Shown: piece after piece, positions 45,838 to 58,215 of the stretch | Position numbering within the stretch: the first letter of the stretch is position 1 | Layout: every line of letters starts with the position of its first letter | Assembly (NCBI RefSeq): GCF_030848805.1 | Contig: NC_092367.1 | Location: 1,736,001 to 1,800,000, forward strand | Reading direction: 5' to 3' | DNA from: Temnothorax longispinosus | Lineage: Eukaryota; Arthropoda; Insecta; Hymenoptera; Formicidae | DNA: 64,000 nt | The notes under the pieces: generated by a model | What the model was told of the DNA's origin: nothing | The model's database searches: none | What the model saw: only the letters and a program-made list of their open reading frames with translations | Program-made: the position numbers and the translations under genes

Positions 45838-46465
45838 TAGAAGTTCTACATTTCCAGATTTACATCATTATGTACAATCTGTTTGAAAGTTGCAAAAAAA
45901 AGCAAAAAGGTTGCATAACAATGAAAATACTATATGCTATATTTAAAAATGTTTATATGTGCAATATTTCCAGTCATGTATTTAGTTTGATAAGAAAGAT
46001 AAGAAAATATGACTTGTAACGATTGCGTAGGTAACTTATACTATTACAGATTAAGAGTTTGCGGTGTTTAGTATATAACAATTCTTTTTAAATAAATGGT
46101 TTTTATATAATTAGTAGCTTTTTATAATTATACTCGAACTTTTTTTTTATCAAACTGTTTAAAATTGATGACAATTTTAATCCAAATCCAACTTCAATTT
46201 TAAATTAAATGATCAAATATAATACCGATCAAGATTGGTTTTAGAGTCTGGTTTAAATTTTGATTCACGTATATTTAATAAAGCCTAATTAATATCGATA
46301 AAAAATAAATTTAAAGCTAAAGTTCATCTCAGTAACTAAAACTATAGTTTAAAAAAATCGAAAAATATTGGAGCATATTATCTACCGTTGAGATATCCTC
46401 ATCATCCTAGCATTATAATGACGATAAAGACAAAAATAATTAACAAGTGCTCTTCTTTCAGCTAC

Positions 46466-48156
46466 CTGCCTTCCTACAAGCTGATTTATGCTCCCGTCAC
46501 AGCATTGGGCGAGCCAATTCGATTCCTATTCAGTTATGCTGGCATCGAATTTGTGGATGAACGTTTCAATGAGGAAGATTGGCCAAAACTAAGTCGTTGT
46601 TAGCGATCACCTGTCACGAACTAATAGAGCTCGATCATTCCCGAAATCTGATTTACGTACAGTTGACGTGGCAAAAAATAGTTTTTACATTAACTTTTGG
46701 AGCGCCGACTGAATCGTTGTCACATTCTCCTTTATTTCTACTGGACATAAATTATTTTGATGTAGGGATAATGCCATATTTTATACATAATAAGACATTC
46801 ATTTTTTCATTTAGCTTTCTTGTAAACGACAGAACTGGAAATAAATCTTAACTCTCTCGAAAAGAAACTTTCATTTCTTATTACGTATATACGTATTGCG
46901 ATGTTTTGTACCGAAAAATTGATATTGTTATGTAAATGCAATGTGTTGTATTCTCATTTAACGAAAAGCATACTGTCGTTTTATTGCATGGTTTAATGGT
47001 AAATAGATTTCCTTGTTGATGTAAAGAAATCAATTTCGTGTCGTTCAAGTTAGCCAATTAATTATCGAAATACCATAAGATTTGAGAGACAAAAAATCTT
47101 CCTTTCAAAACATCATAAAGCTATATAAAAGGCCGCAGAGCTTTTTTATAAATTATATAGCAGAAAAAAAATTGTCATAGAAATGAAAATTAAGATTTGT
47201 ATTATCAAACTCAGACTTAGAAATGTAATTGCACTTATCTTTAATTGTGCGTGTAATTATTAATCGTCAAAACTCTTAATGTATGCATATAAACAATTAC
47301 TGTATAGGTATAAATTCCAATTTTTGTAGATTTGAATTAATAATAATCTAAATGATTTTTCTATAAACCTTATTCAATTTTAACAGTATCTTGTATTCAT
47401 GTGGCTTAATATAATTTTTCAGCTATGCCATTCGGCAAGGTACCCGTGCTTGAAGTAGACGGAAAGAAGATCGATCAGTCCGTAGCTATTTGCCGTTACT
47501 TGGCGAAGCAATGTGGTCTTGCCGGCAAAAACGATTGGAAGTCTCTGGAAATCGATGCGACCGTCGACACCATACACGATTTACGTGCCAGTGAGTAAAT
47601 AACAACTGCTCACGCTATATTTTTACGATTACTTTATTTACCAGGCCCGGAGATTTACTTTTAAGACAGATTTGAATCACAACATTAATAGGTTCACATT
47701 TCGACAATGCGAACAGATTTATTCCGAAATAATGATATACAGAGGAGAAATAGGTTTTTCTACATTCGTGTTATAAATTCGATCTACTGAAGTAATTAAA
47801 TGTCATTATCTTATTTGTCTTACCATATTCTTTTGCTTGCATTAGATATCGCTGGTTTCTACTATGAGAGTAACGAACAGGTTAAAGAAGAGAAACTTAA
47901 AGCTGCCAAAGAGACGGTGCCGTATTATTTGGAGCGTTTGGACGCTCAGGTGAAGAAGAATAGTGGTTATTTTGTCGGTACTCTGACGTGGGCCGATCTT
48001 ACTTTCGTCGCTCTTTTGGACTACTTGAACTACATGATGAATGAGGACATCGTCGAGAAGTATGAGAAACTGAAACAACTACAAAAGAAGGTTGAGGAAT
48101 TACCGGCCATCAAGAGCTGGATCAAGAAACGTCCGTCGACCATGTATCAGAAATAA
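46466..48156 (+). pseudogene. Sigma-class GST, probably inactivated (GST-D)
   Basis: Exon 1 starts with CTG at 46466 where all sisters have ATG (TACCTGCCTTCC against AACATGCCTTCC). A deletion of about 36 bp after 46592 removes the end of exon 1 and its donor, so DWPKL runs into SRC and a stop. Exon 2 (47423-47590) and exon 3 (47846-48156) are intact, with cis-Pro, Gln-Ser and GTLTWADL, though one Gly of GG is lost. Tyr8 is preserved in KLIYAP. AATAAA is at 48230. Without start and donor a normal transcript is unlikely; the coding regions downstream look young. An in-frame ATG lies upstream in the retained intron but does not restore the splice. Confidence 0.8.
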
Positions 48157-48536
48157 TTTGGATAATTTCATAAAGTAAAGGTTTATTTTTCGACAAAATT
48201 ATAATTATTATTCGTTGACGTTTGATTTGAATAAAATATTGATTTTATCTTTTCGGGAAATCAAGTTTATATTCATGTATGGCAAGCATGTAGCATAAGA
48301 AATTTAGGAAATACGCATTTGAGATACAAGTGTATATTTTATCAATCGTTGAAGGCTTGTTGCATGTATCGTCACGTGATAACAATTTTATTGGACTGTA
48401 TCTAATTAAAGCTTGAACTATTTTTTTTATTGTGTAATTTTGTACCTCAATAAATCGCTACTTTTTATTATTATTTTTTGTTGATTCTTCTTCTCTTTTT
48501 CATATTCACAAAACTTACTTTTCCATTCATTATTTA
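48157..48536. other. 3' flank of GST-D
   Basis: Matches the flanks of GST-E and F, with AATAAA at 48230, and ends at the TA where mariner inserted (48535-48536). Confidence 0.55.
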
Positions 48537-48755
48537 TTTTGGGTTGGCCAATAAGTCCGTGCGGTTTTTCTCAATAGATGGCATCAAGGCGCTCTGCTAA
48601 GCTTTATCTTCAGTCGGAAGTTTTGAAACCGTATAGTCATTGACCGATGACATTTAAACGTGTATTTGAAAAATATACACAAATATTGCTTGAGTATCTT
48701 GCGTGTTTTGCGTTATCTAAAAATGGATAACCAGAACGAGCATTTTCGGCATATT

Positions 48756-49800
48756 CCCTTACAGAAAAGTATTACTGACTAATACTTAAAATCTCAGTGA
48801 TTTAATACTGTCAATATTTATTTGGGAAATACTGGGAAAATACTGGTAGTGATAAATATTATAGGTAGTGATTAATACTACACAGAACTACTGGTGCTTA
48901 GTATTGAATTACTCACCGATATTTCGATTTCCGATATTTACCCGGCATAAAAAAAAATTATTTTTTTTCGAAATTTTATTACTATTTTATAACTAAATTT
49001 GTTTCTTAAGATGCAGTCTATAATTATAAATATTTTCTCGTATTTGAAAAACACACTTACCTTGGTGGGATCGAACTCGGGACCTCTGGATCGTGAGCCA
49101 ACTGCCTTACGTGGTAGACTACTTCTTAATTTGATGTAAGTGTTATATATAGTCTACATGTGTCATAACCAGCGCAAATATATAATTTTTCAAAAATCAT
49201 CTTAAGAAACAAATTCAGTTTAAAAAGAGTAATAAAATTTTGAATTGAATATTAAAATGATATCCTCAGTACTATTTCAAAACTTGTACACTTTTATCAC
49301 GACGAATTAGTACAGACCTTCATATAAAATGTATTTGTGCCTTACTTTTATCTCTTTTCCTTAATATTATCAGGAATTACCCATTATAATGTTTCTATAC
49401 AAATTGTAGTACTGGTCAGTGATTAATTTCACATGGAATATTCAGTTCAGTACTTGAGTATTAATATTAAAATACTGGCCAGTGATTTATTACACATGGA
49501 ATCCTTGGTTCAGTACTTCAGTATTAACATTGAAATACTCATCAGTAATTCAACACAAGTATTTATTACACAAGTATTTTTCACCTAGTATTAAATGCTT
49601 TCTCATCAAAAATTTAATATAAGTATTCAATACTCGTCCTGTATTAAATACTACTTTCATAAATTACTGACCAGTAATAAAATACTATGCAATACTTGGA
49701 TCACAGTGATTCAAGTACTAATAAATACTTAATTTTAGTATTATTAATACACAAAATAAGTATTTATTACTAACCAGCTAGTAATACTTTTTTGTAAGGG
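48756..49800. mobile_element. CCCTTA-ended element nested in mariner
   Basis: CCCTTACAGAAAAGTATTAC pairs with the inverse at the right, flanked by TT (48754-48755, 49801-49802). The interior is filled with AGTATTAATAC-type subterminal repeats and carries the tRNA-like inverted-repeat module (49005-49216) in minus orientation, with a B box GTTCGATCC on that strand. No ORF. Same family ends as 9155-10658 but a largely different body. Confidence 0.75.
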
Positions 49801-49821
49801 TTATGCATTTTTATTTTAAAA

Positions 49822-50827
49822 ATGGATAACCAGAACGAGCATTTTCGGCATATTATGCATTTTTATTTTAAACAAGGCAAAAACGCGGCTAAAACCTGTA
49901 AAAAGATTTGTGCAGTATATGATGAGGATGCCGTAAAAGAATGCGTATGCCAAAAGTGGTTTGCGAGATTTCGTTGCGGACATTTTTCCGTCAAAGACAA
50001 ACTACGCTCAGGCCAACCAAATGAAATCGATAGCGACAAATTGAAGGCGATGATCGACTCCAATCCACACTACACGACGCGGGAGATTGCAGACGTTCTC
50101 CTAATATCGAAATCGAGCGTAGAAAATCATCTGCATCACCTTGGATACGTTAGTCGTCTCGATGTTTGGGTTCCACACGAACTGAGCGAAGCTCATTTAA
50201 TCCAACGCATTTCCATTAGCGATTCATTCGGAAAACGTGAGAAATAAGCGATCCATTTCTGAGCGTATGGTAACTGGCGATGAAAAATGGATCGTCTACA
50301 ATAACATCACGCGCAAAAGATCGTGGGGGCAGCGTAGCGAACCGCCACAAATCGCTTCGAAGGCAGGACTTCACACGAGCAAGATTATGCTCTCAATTTG
50401 GTGGGATTGGAAAGGTGTTGTGTATTACGAGCTACTTCCGAAGAACAGAACAATTAATTCAGATGTTTACAGTAGTCAGCTGGATAAATTAAATGCAGCA
50501 ATCGACGAGAAGCGTCCAGAATTGGTGAATCGTAGAGGCGTCGTCTTTCACCATGACAACGCTAGGTCGCACACATCTCTACAACAAACCCGGCAAAAAT
50601 TATTGGCGCTAGGCTGGGAATCTGGGATGTTTTACCACATCCTCCGTATTCTCCAGACATTGCACCATCAGATTATCATCTGTTCCTTGAATTTGGAAAG
50701 CATCTCGTTTCTGAAGAAGCTGGAACGGTTTTTTGCCGAGAAAGACAGGAAGTTCTTTGAACGAGGAATTATGAAGCTGCCCGAAAGATGGCAAAAGATA
50801 GTAGATATAACAACGGCCAATACATAA
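49822..50827 (+). pseudogene. mariner transposase, frameshifted
   Basis: The first frame (49822-50247) gives the N-terminal helix-turn-helix region MDNQNEHFRHIMHFYFKQGK through TTREIADVL. The second (50237-50827) gives the catalytic part with VTGDEKW (Asp at 50279) and FHHDNARSHT (Asp at 50555). The third Asp (PSDYH, 50671) lies in yet another frame after an insertion in the GWESGMFYH segment. At least two frameshifts inactivate it. Confidence 0.85.
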
Positions 50828-50913
50828 TTGATTAAAGTTATTACCTCCTATAAAAATTATCATCAAACATTTATAAGTAAAAAACCGCACGGACTTATTA
50901 GCCAACCCAAATA

Positions 50914-52014
50914 ATTCGTCGATATTCTTATAATCTAAAATAACGTAAAATCATCGAAAGATTACATGATAGATATTTAACGGATAGTTTTAAGATACAT
51001 TAGAAAAATTGGAAGTGGCTTTTCGACGCTTTTACAATATTCTTTTTGATTGCCTCTTCAAGATATTTCTGTTTGCTTACCTCTGTAGCAAAATTTCCTG
51101 GAGATAGGAAATAAGCCAAATTGCAACGGCAAAATGAGAATGTCGAAAGCGATAGAAAGACGTCTTCCTGACAAAGAAATATAGAAATTTAACAGTCGAA
51201 CTTACTACTAAATCTCTGTACTGATTCGGTCGTGATTGTTACAAAAATATATATTAAACGCGTTTTCTATCTTTTGTGAAATTCGCTAAATTATAAGTCG
51301 AATTTGGCCATTCTTATCACTTCAGATTTTAATTTGTATGACTAAATGAAGCCTATAAATATCATGATATGACCTCAACGATATTTCTTGCACAAAAGCA
51401 TTTTGTAGTCACCATTTGGCTATAATTAGCAGCCGCAAAGTAGTAGCGAACTTGTGGGCGGATTAATTAACCGTTCTGTCATCATGGCGATACAATAATG
51501 ACTATGAGATCAATTCAGAGAATGATTCGAAGAAATTGTAATAGTGCGTTCGGAGTTTATATGAATCATATAAGTATACATTAAATAAAAAGCTTAATAT
51601 ATTTCTATATAAAGCGTCACTATATATATAATGTGTTTTATGCATAATAAACACACTTAAATAGCTTGTTGAGAAAATATTTAAAAATCGACTGTGAGTA
51701 ATTGGATCATCGCATGCAAGTTGAAAAAGAATGAATATTGTATACACTAATATATCTAAAAATTACTATAAAATTTTTTTTAATTATATATGTATTCGCT
51801 CTTATAGCAAAAGATAAGAACATTGAACTTTTGTGACGATTACACTTTATCATGCAATATAACTGCATTTATGCTTTTATAGAATATTTGCGTTGCGGTG
51901 TATAGCAATAAGTAACTGTATGTAACAATTTTATTTAAATATTTTAATGAAATGTATTTAAGAAATAATAATTTTAAATATCGCATGTATTAAATTTGTT
52001 TAAATAAAAATGCA

Positions 52015-52080
<66 letters not shown>

Positions 52081-52540
52081 TTTTTGCTTTGCCTTCAATA
52101 TCCTTCAGGATACCGTTACTAGTGCAAATTACATTTAGTCAGAAATATCGCGTGTATGTGATAATTTTTAAATATATGATTAATAGTAATTTTTGAAACA
52201 TATCTATGTTTACACATAAAATTGCGGATGGATATTTCCAGATTAAGAACGAATTAAGTGAACTATATATCAAACTTTATCTTATCGAATTCAATAACCT
52301 TCAAACCCAAGTTAAATTTAATATAAAAAATATCAAACACATGATAATTCTCAAAAATATGGGTGTAATAATTTTTGGGCAATATCTGTCTTTGCATATA
52401 AAATTGTAGAGTCATACTTCCAGATTTTCGTCCCTATTTAATAGTGCAGTCTTATATAGTCTATCTTTATCAGCATCACTACTCAAAATACAGGTTGATA
52501 ATGAATAGTTGTCAGATAACGCTCAGATTAACTCTAGTGA
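50914..52540. repeat. Flank and distal upstream block of unit E
   Basis: After mariner, unit sequence resumes (ATTCGTCGATATTC). It matches 43062-44640 from about 51117. A (TC)n then (TA)n microsatellite lies at about 52019-52072. No gene seen. Confidence 0.5.
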
Positions 52541-53141
52541 GTTTTTTCTAGAGATCGAAAGTGAGCCACGTCACAACGACGAAGTGGGGATATCTCTTGA
52601 TAGCAAGATGAATAAAAGAGGAGTTCAGTTCGCCGCAAGATCTGCCGGTTGGTGACTGTAACAGCGTATTACCGTTGACACCTTTTCCGTCTGTGTCGAA
52701 TTCTTCAAATTGTAAGTAGAACTTACCTACTCATATTATTCAAACTGATTCAAGATTGTAAGATATTGTAATATTACATCAAATATCTCACGTAAGAGAA
52801 TTTTGTGGTTACCGCCCGACTAATTAGTGGCCGGCAGATGCGTGACGTTTTGTGGAAGCAAATTAATTAGTTATATATTTATCACCATGACGAAGCATTA
52901 AAAACGACAAAATTGATTCGGAGAATTAATTTGGTATAATCGCCGCATTCAAAGAGTATCGCGTTACAACAAAAAGTATAATTCGGAAAGGAAACTCAAT
53001 AATGACGTGTTTCATCAATATTGAAATTGTATATTTTATAAAGCATAATAAATCTTATAATTAATAAAAATAACTATATATAAAAATTTCGAGAACTGTA
53101 ATGTCATGCCAATTAAACATATATTTCTTTTTCTTATGCAG

Positions 53142-53574
53142 AAAATTTTGCTCCAAAATTGTCTCAACGAATGTCAACGAACGTCAAAAGTCGTGGCTCG
53201 ATATAAGTTTACTATGTTTGCAAGCAAATTAACTTTGTCGATCTTACGATCAGTTAAAAGTAATTTGACAAGTATTCGGCAAATGAGTGCTGCAATTAAT
53301 ACCGACTGCGTAAAATCTCTATTGTACAAAGAATACGGCGAACCTGTTGAAATTCTTCAAGTAATGACGCAAACGATGGAACAACCAGCGGGCGATCAAG
53401 TAACTGTAAAATGGTTACTATCCCCGGTGAATCCAGCCGATATAAATACGATAAAAAAAAAATATCCTAGCAGGCCTCTTCTATACCAGCGGTACCGGGA
53501 AATGAAGGAGTTGGAGAAATAGTTGCGGTTCTCTAATGTTAAAGATTTGCATGTTGGAGACAGGGTGGTGTCAA
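53142..53574 (+). pseudogene. MECR 5' fragment, copy E
   Basis: Open from the ATG at 53214 for about 100 codons: mitochondrial-type leader MFASKLTLSILRSVKSNLTS, then KSLLYKEYGEPVEILQV, VTVKWLLSPVNPADINTI and KKYPSRP. A one-base shift at CTATACCAGCG diverts the frame; the correct reading resumes as PAVPGNEGVGEIVAV, then breaks again before KDLHVGDRVV. It covers only the start of the reductase (GroES-like domain). The family reduces 2-enoyl thioesters in mitochondrial fatty-acid synthesis. No NADPH-binding region follows, so the copy is nonfunctional. Confidence 0.8.
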
Positions 53575-53633
53575 ACATAAATAGAAATTTTATGTAAATA
53601 GATAAATATAATCACGCTCGTATGTATCAAATA

Positions 53634-53698
53634 CTAAAATGAAAAAGGCCAATAAACAAGCAACATTATTGCTCCTTTATTGGCCTTTGTCATTTTAG
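53634..53698. other. Conserved hairpin, copy E
   Basis: Same as at 1890-1954 with the full AAAGGCCAATAAA/TTTATTGGCCTTT stem. Confidence 0.6.
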
Positions 53699-54330
53699 TA
53701 GAAGTTCTACATTTCCAGATTTACATCATTATGTACAATCTGTTTGAAAGTTGCAAAAAAAAAAGCAAAAAGGTTGCATAACAATAAGAATACTATATGC
53801 TATATTTAAAAATGTTTATATGTGCAATATTTCCAGTTATGTATTTAGTTTGATAAGAAAGATAAGAAAATATGACTTGTAATGATTACGTAAGGTAACT
53901 TATACTATTACAGATTAAGAGTTTGCGGTGTTTAGCATATAACAATTTTTTTTTAATAAATGGTTTTTATATAATCAGTAGCTTTTTATAATTATACTCG
54001 GACTTTTTTTTATCAAACTGTTTAAAATTGATGACAATTTTAATCCAAATCCAAGTTCAATTTTAAATTAAATGATCAAATATAATACCGATCAAGAGTG
54101 GTTTTAAAGTCTGGTTTAAATTTTGATTCACGTATATTTAATAAAGCCTAGAATTAAATATCGATAAAAAATAAATTTAAAGCTAAAAGTTCATCTCAGT
54201 AACTAAAACTAGTTTAAAGAAATCGAAAAATATTGGAACATATTATCTACCGTTGAGATATCCTCATGATCCTAGCATTATAATGACGATAAAGACAAAA
54301 ATAATTAACAAGTGCTCTTCTTTCAGCAAC

Positions 54331-56058
54331 ATGCCTTCCTACAAGCTGATTTATTTTCCCGTCACAGCATTGGGCGAACCAATTCGATTCCTATTCAGTT
54401 ATGCTGGCATCAAATTTGTGGATGAACGTTTCAATGAGGAAGATTGGCCAAAACTAAAACCCAGTATGTACAACTAATTTAATAACACATGTCGCTGTTG
54501 GCGATCACCTGTCGCGAACTAATAGAGCTCGATCATTCCTGAAATCTAATTTACGTACAGAGTTGACGTGGCAAAAAAATAGTTTTTACATTAACTTCTG
54601 GAGCGCCGACTGAATCGTTGTCACATTCTCCTTTATTTCTACTAGACATAAATTATTTTGATGTAGAGATTATGCTACATTTTATACGTAATAAGACATT
54701 CATTTTTTCATTTAGCTTTCTTGTAAACGACAGAACTGGAAATAAATGTTATCTCTCTCGAAAAGAACCTTCCATTTCTTATTACGTATTGCGATACATT
54801 GTACAGGAAAATTGATATTGTTATGTAAATGCAATGCGTTGTATTCTCACTTAACGAAAAGCATACTGTCATTTCATTGCATGGTTTAATGGTAAATAGA
54901 TTTCCTCGTTGATGTAAGGAAATCAATTTCGTGTCGTTCAAGTTAGCCAATCAATTATCGAAATACCATAAGATTTGAGAGACAAAAGATCTTCCCTTTA
55001 ATACAGCATAAAGCTATATAAAAGGCTGCAGAGCTTTTTTATGAGTTATATAACAGAAAAAAATTTGTCATAGAAATAAAAATTAAGATTTGCATTATCA
55101 AACTCAGACTTAGAAATGTAAATGTGCGCTTATCTTTAATTGTGTGTAATTATTAATCGTCAAAACTCTTAATGTATGCATATAAACAATTACTGTAGGT
55201 ATAAATTCCAATTTTTGTAGATTTGAATTAACAATAATCTAAATGGTTTTTCTATAAACATTATTCAATTTTAACAGCATCTTGTATTCATGTGCCTTAA
55301 TATAATTTTTCAGCTATGCCATTCGGCAAGGTGCCCGTGCTTGAAGTAGACGGAAAGAAGATCGATCAGTCCGTAGCTATTTGCCGTTACTTAGCGAAGC
55401 AATGTGGTCTTGCCGGAAAAAACAATTGGGAGTCTCTAGAAATCGATGCGACCGTTGACACCATACACGATTTACGTGCCAGTGAGTAGATAACATACTG
55501 CTTACGCTATATTTTTCCGATTACTTTATTTACCAGGAGCGGTGATTTACTTTTGAAACAGATTTGAACCACAACATTAATAAGTTCACATTTTGATAAT
55601 GCCATGCGAACGAATTTATTTTAAAATAATGATATATATACAAGGAAGAAATAGGTTTTTCTACATTCGCGTTATAAATTCGATTTACTGAAATGATCGA
55701 ATGTTATTATCTTATTTGTCTTATCATTCTTTTGCTTGCATTAGATATCGCTGGTTTCCACTATGAAAGTAACAAACAAGCTAAAGAAGAGAAATTTAAA
55801 GCTGCCAAAGAGACGGTGCCGTATTATTTGGAGCGTTTGGACGCTCAGGTGAAGAAGAATGGCGGTTACTTTGTCGGCGGTACTCTGACGTGGGCCGATC
55901 TCACTTTCGTCGGTCTTTTGGACTACTTGAACCACATGATGAATGAGGAAATCGTCGAGAAGTATGAGAACCTGAAACAACTACAAAAGAAGGTTGAGGA
56001 ATTACCGACTATCAAGAGCTGGATCAAGAAACGTCCGTCGACTATGTATCAGAATTAA
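54331..56058 (+). CDS. Glutathione S-transferase, sigma class (GST-E)
   Basis: Exons 54331-54463, 55314-55481 and 55745-56058 give 204 residues. Starts MPSYKLIYFPVTALGEPIRF with Tyr8; Trp39, cis-Pro52, Gln63-Ser64 and Cys68 are present; the C-terminal domain has YYLERLDAQ and GGTLTWADL. Splice sites are GTATGT/TTTTCAG and GTGAGT/ATTAG. Differences from F include Lys28 for Glu28 and VGLL for VALL. AATAAA lies at 56129. The upstream TTTCAG at 54320-54326 implies a noncoding first exon. Predicted cytosolic glutathione transferase; the gene appears intact. Confidence 0.9.
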
Positions 56059-57734
56059 TTTGGATAGTTTCATAAAGTAATGGTTTATTTTTTGACAAAA
56101 TTATTATTATTCGTTGACGTTTGATTTGAATAAAATATTGATTTTTTCTTTTCGGGAAATCAATAAGTTTATATTCATGTACGGCAAGCATGTATAGGAG
56201 ATTCAGGAAATACGCATTGGAGATACAAGTGTATATTTTATCAATCGTTGAAGGCTTGTTGCATGTATCGTCACATGAGAAAAATTTTATTATGCTGTAT
56301 CTAATTAAAGCTTGAACTATTCTTTTTATTGTGTAATTTTGTACCTCAATAAATCGCTACTTTTATTATTATTTTTTGTTGATTTTTCTTCTCCTTTTCG
56401 CATTCACAAAACTTACTTTTTCATTCATTTATTATAATTCGTCGATATTCTTAATCTAAAATAACGTAAAATCATCGAAAGATTACACATTTAACGATAA
56501 ATATTTAACGGATAGTTAAGATACATTAGAAAAATTGGAAGTGGCTTTTCAACGCTTTTAAAATATTATTTTTGATTGCCCCTTCAGAATATTTGTGTTT
56601 GCTTACCTCTGTAGCTAATTTTCCTGGAGATAGGAAATAAACCAAATTGCAAAATAAGAATGTCGAAAGCGATAGAAAGACAAAGAAATACATAAATTTA
56701 ACAGTCGAACTTACTACTAAATTCCTGTACTGATTCGGTCGTGATTGTTACGAAAATATGTTAAACGCGTTTTCTATCTTTTGTGAAATTCGCTAAATTA
56801 TAAATCGAATTTGGCCATTCTTATTACTTCAGATTTTAATTTGTACAGTTGACTAAATGAAACCTATAAATATCATGATACGACCTCAACGATATTTCTT
56901 GCACAAAAGCATTTTGTAGCCACCATTTGGCTAATTAGCTGCCGCAAAGTAGTGGCGAACTTGTGGGCGGATTAATTAATCGTTCTGTCATCTTGACGAT
57001 ACAATAATGACTATGAGATCAATTCAGAGAATGATTCGAAGAAATTGTAATAGTGTTCGGAGTATCGCATTAGAACGATAATATGTATATTTACCTAGAA
57101 TTATTTGAAAGAGAGAAATGCATCAATAATGGTGCTTTAAAATGGTCTGATTCTTTCAATGTATACTTTATAAAGCACATGAATTGCGAAAAATAGGAAT
57201 CACATTGTTTAGAAAGTCCAAAAATTGCGTAATAGCATGTCAATTGAACGTGCATTTCCCGTATATGAAATATTTATATGAATCATGTAAGTATACATTA
57301 AATAAAAGCTTAATATATTTCTATATGAAGCGTTACTATATATAATGTGTTTTATGCATAATAAACACACTTAAATGGCTTGTTGAGAAAATATTTAAAA
57401 ATCGACTGTGAGTAATTGGATCATGCAAGTTGAAAAAGAATGAATATCGTAATACATTAATATATTTAAAAATTCCTATAAAATTTTTTTCAATTATATG
57501 TATTCGCTCTTATATAGCAAGAGATAAGAACATTGAACTTGTGTGACGATTACACTTTATCATGCAATATAACTGTATTTATGCTTTTACAGACTATTTG
57601 CGGTGCGGCGTATAGCAAGTAACTGTATGTAACAATTTTACTTAAATATTTTAAGGAACTGTATTTAAGAAATAATAATTTTAAATATCGCATGTAAGTA
57701 TTTCATTTGTTTAAATAAAAATGCAAGTCATCTC

Positions 57735-57772
<38 letters not shown>

Positions 57773-58215
57773 TTATTTTTGCTTTGTCTTTAATATCCTT
57801 CAGGATACTGTTACTAGTGTAAATTACATTTAGTCTGAAATATCGCGCATATGTGATAATTTTTAAATATATGAGTAATAGTAATTTTTGAATCATATCT
57901 ATGTTAACACATAAAATTGCGGATGGATATTTCCAGATTAAGAGCGAAAGTGAACTCTTTATCAGACTTTATCTTATAGAATTCAATATCCTTCAAACGC
58001 AAGTTAAATTTAACATAAGAAATATCGAACACATGATAATTCTCAAAAATATATAGGTGTAATAATTTTTGCGCAATATCTGTCTTTGCATGTAAAATTG
58101 TAGACTCATACTTCCAGATTTTCGTCCCTGTTTAATAGTGCATTATATAGTCTATCTTTGTCAGGATCACTACTCAAAATACAAGTTGATAATGAATAGT
58201 TGTCAGATAACGCTC
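56059..58215. repeat. 3' flank of GST-E and distal block of unit F
   Basis: Tandem-unit sequence. A stretch at about 57061-57270 (GTATCGCATTAGAACGATAA...) is shared with 62606-62810 but missing from units D and E, so F and G are closest here. (TC)n at about 57740-57770. No gene seen. Confidence 0.5.

Larger units (their letters stand above)
44641..46458 (+). repeat. Duplicated upstream block of GST-D
   Basis: Proximal block with the conserved tail-peptide segment near 44755-44830, a GTAAGT site after TTCAAATT, the MECR piece, the hairpin, and the conserved sequence up to TTTCAG. Confidence 0.65.
48537..50911 (+). mobile_element. mariner transposon, defective
   Basis: Inverted ends TTGGGTTGGCCAATAAGTCC (right end has one difference) are flanked by TA (48535-48536, 50912-50913). 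The empty site is seen after GST-E. Without the nested 1045-bp element it is about 1.33 kb, the usual mariner length. A 52-bp stretch including the ATG of the transposase is duplicated in tandem. Confidence 0.9.
52541..54330 (+). repeat. Duplicated upstream block of GST-E
   Basis: As in unit D: tail-peptide segment near 52617-52700 (here the stop is changed to TGTCGA), GTAAGT at 52712, MECR piece, hairpin, and the acceptor before the ATG. Confidence 0.65.
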
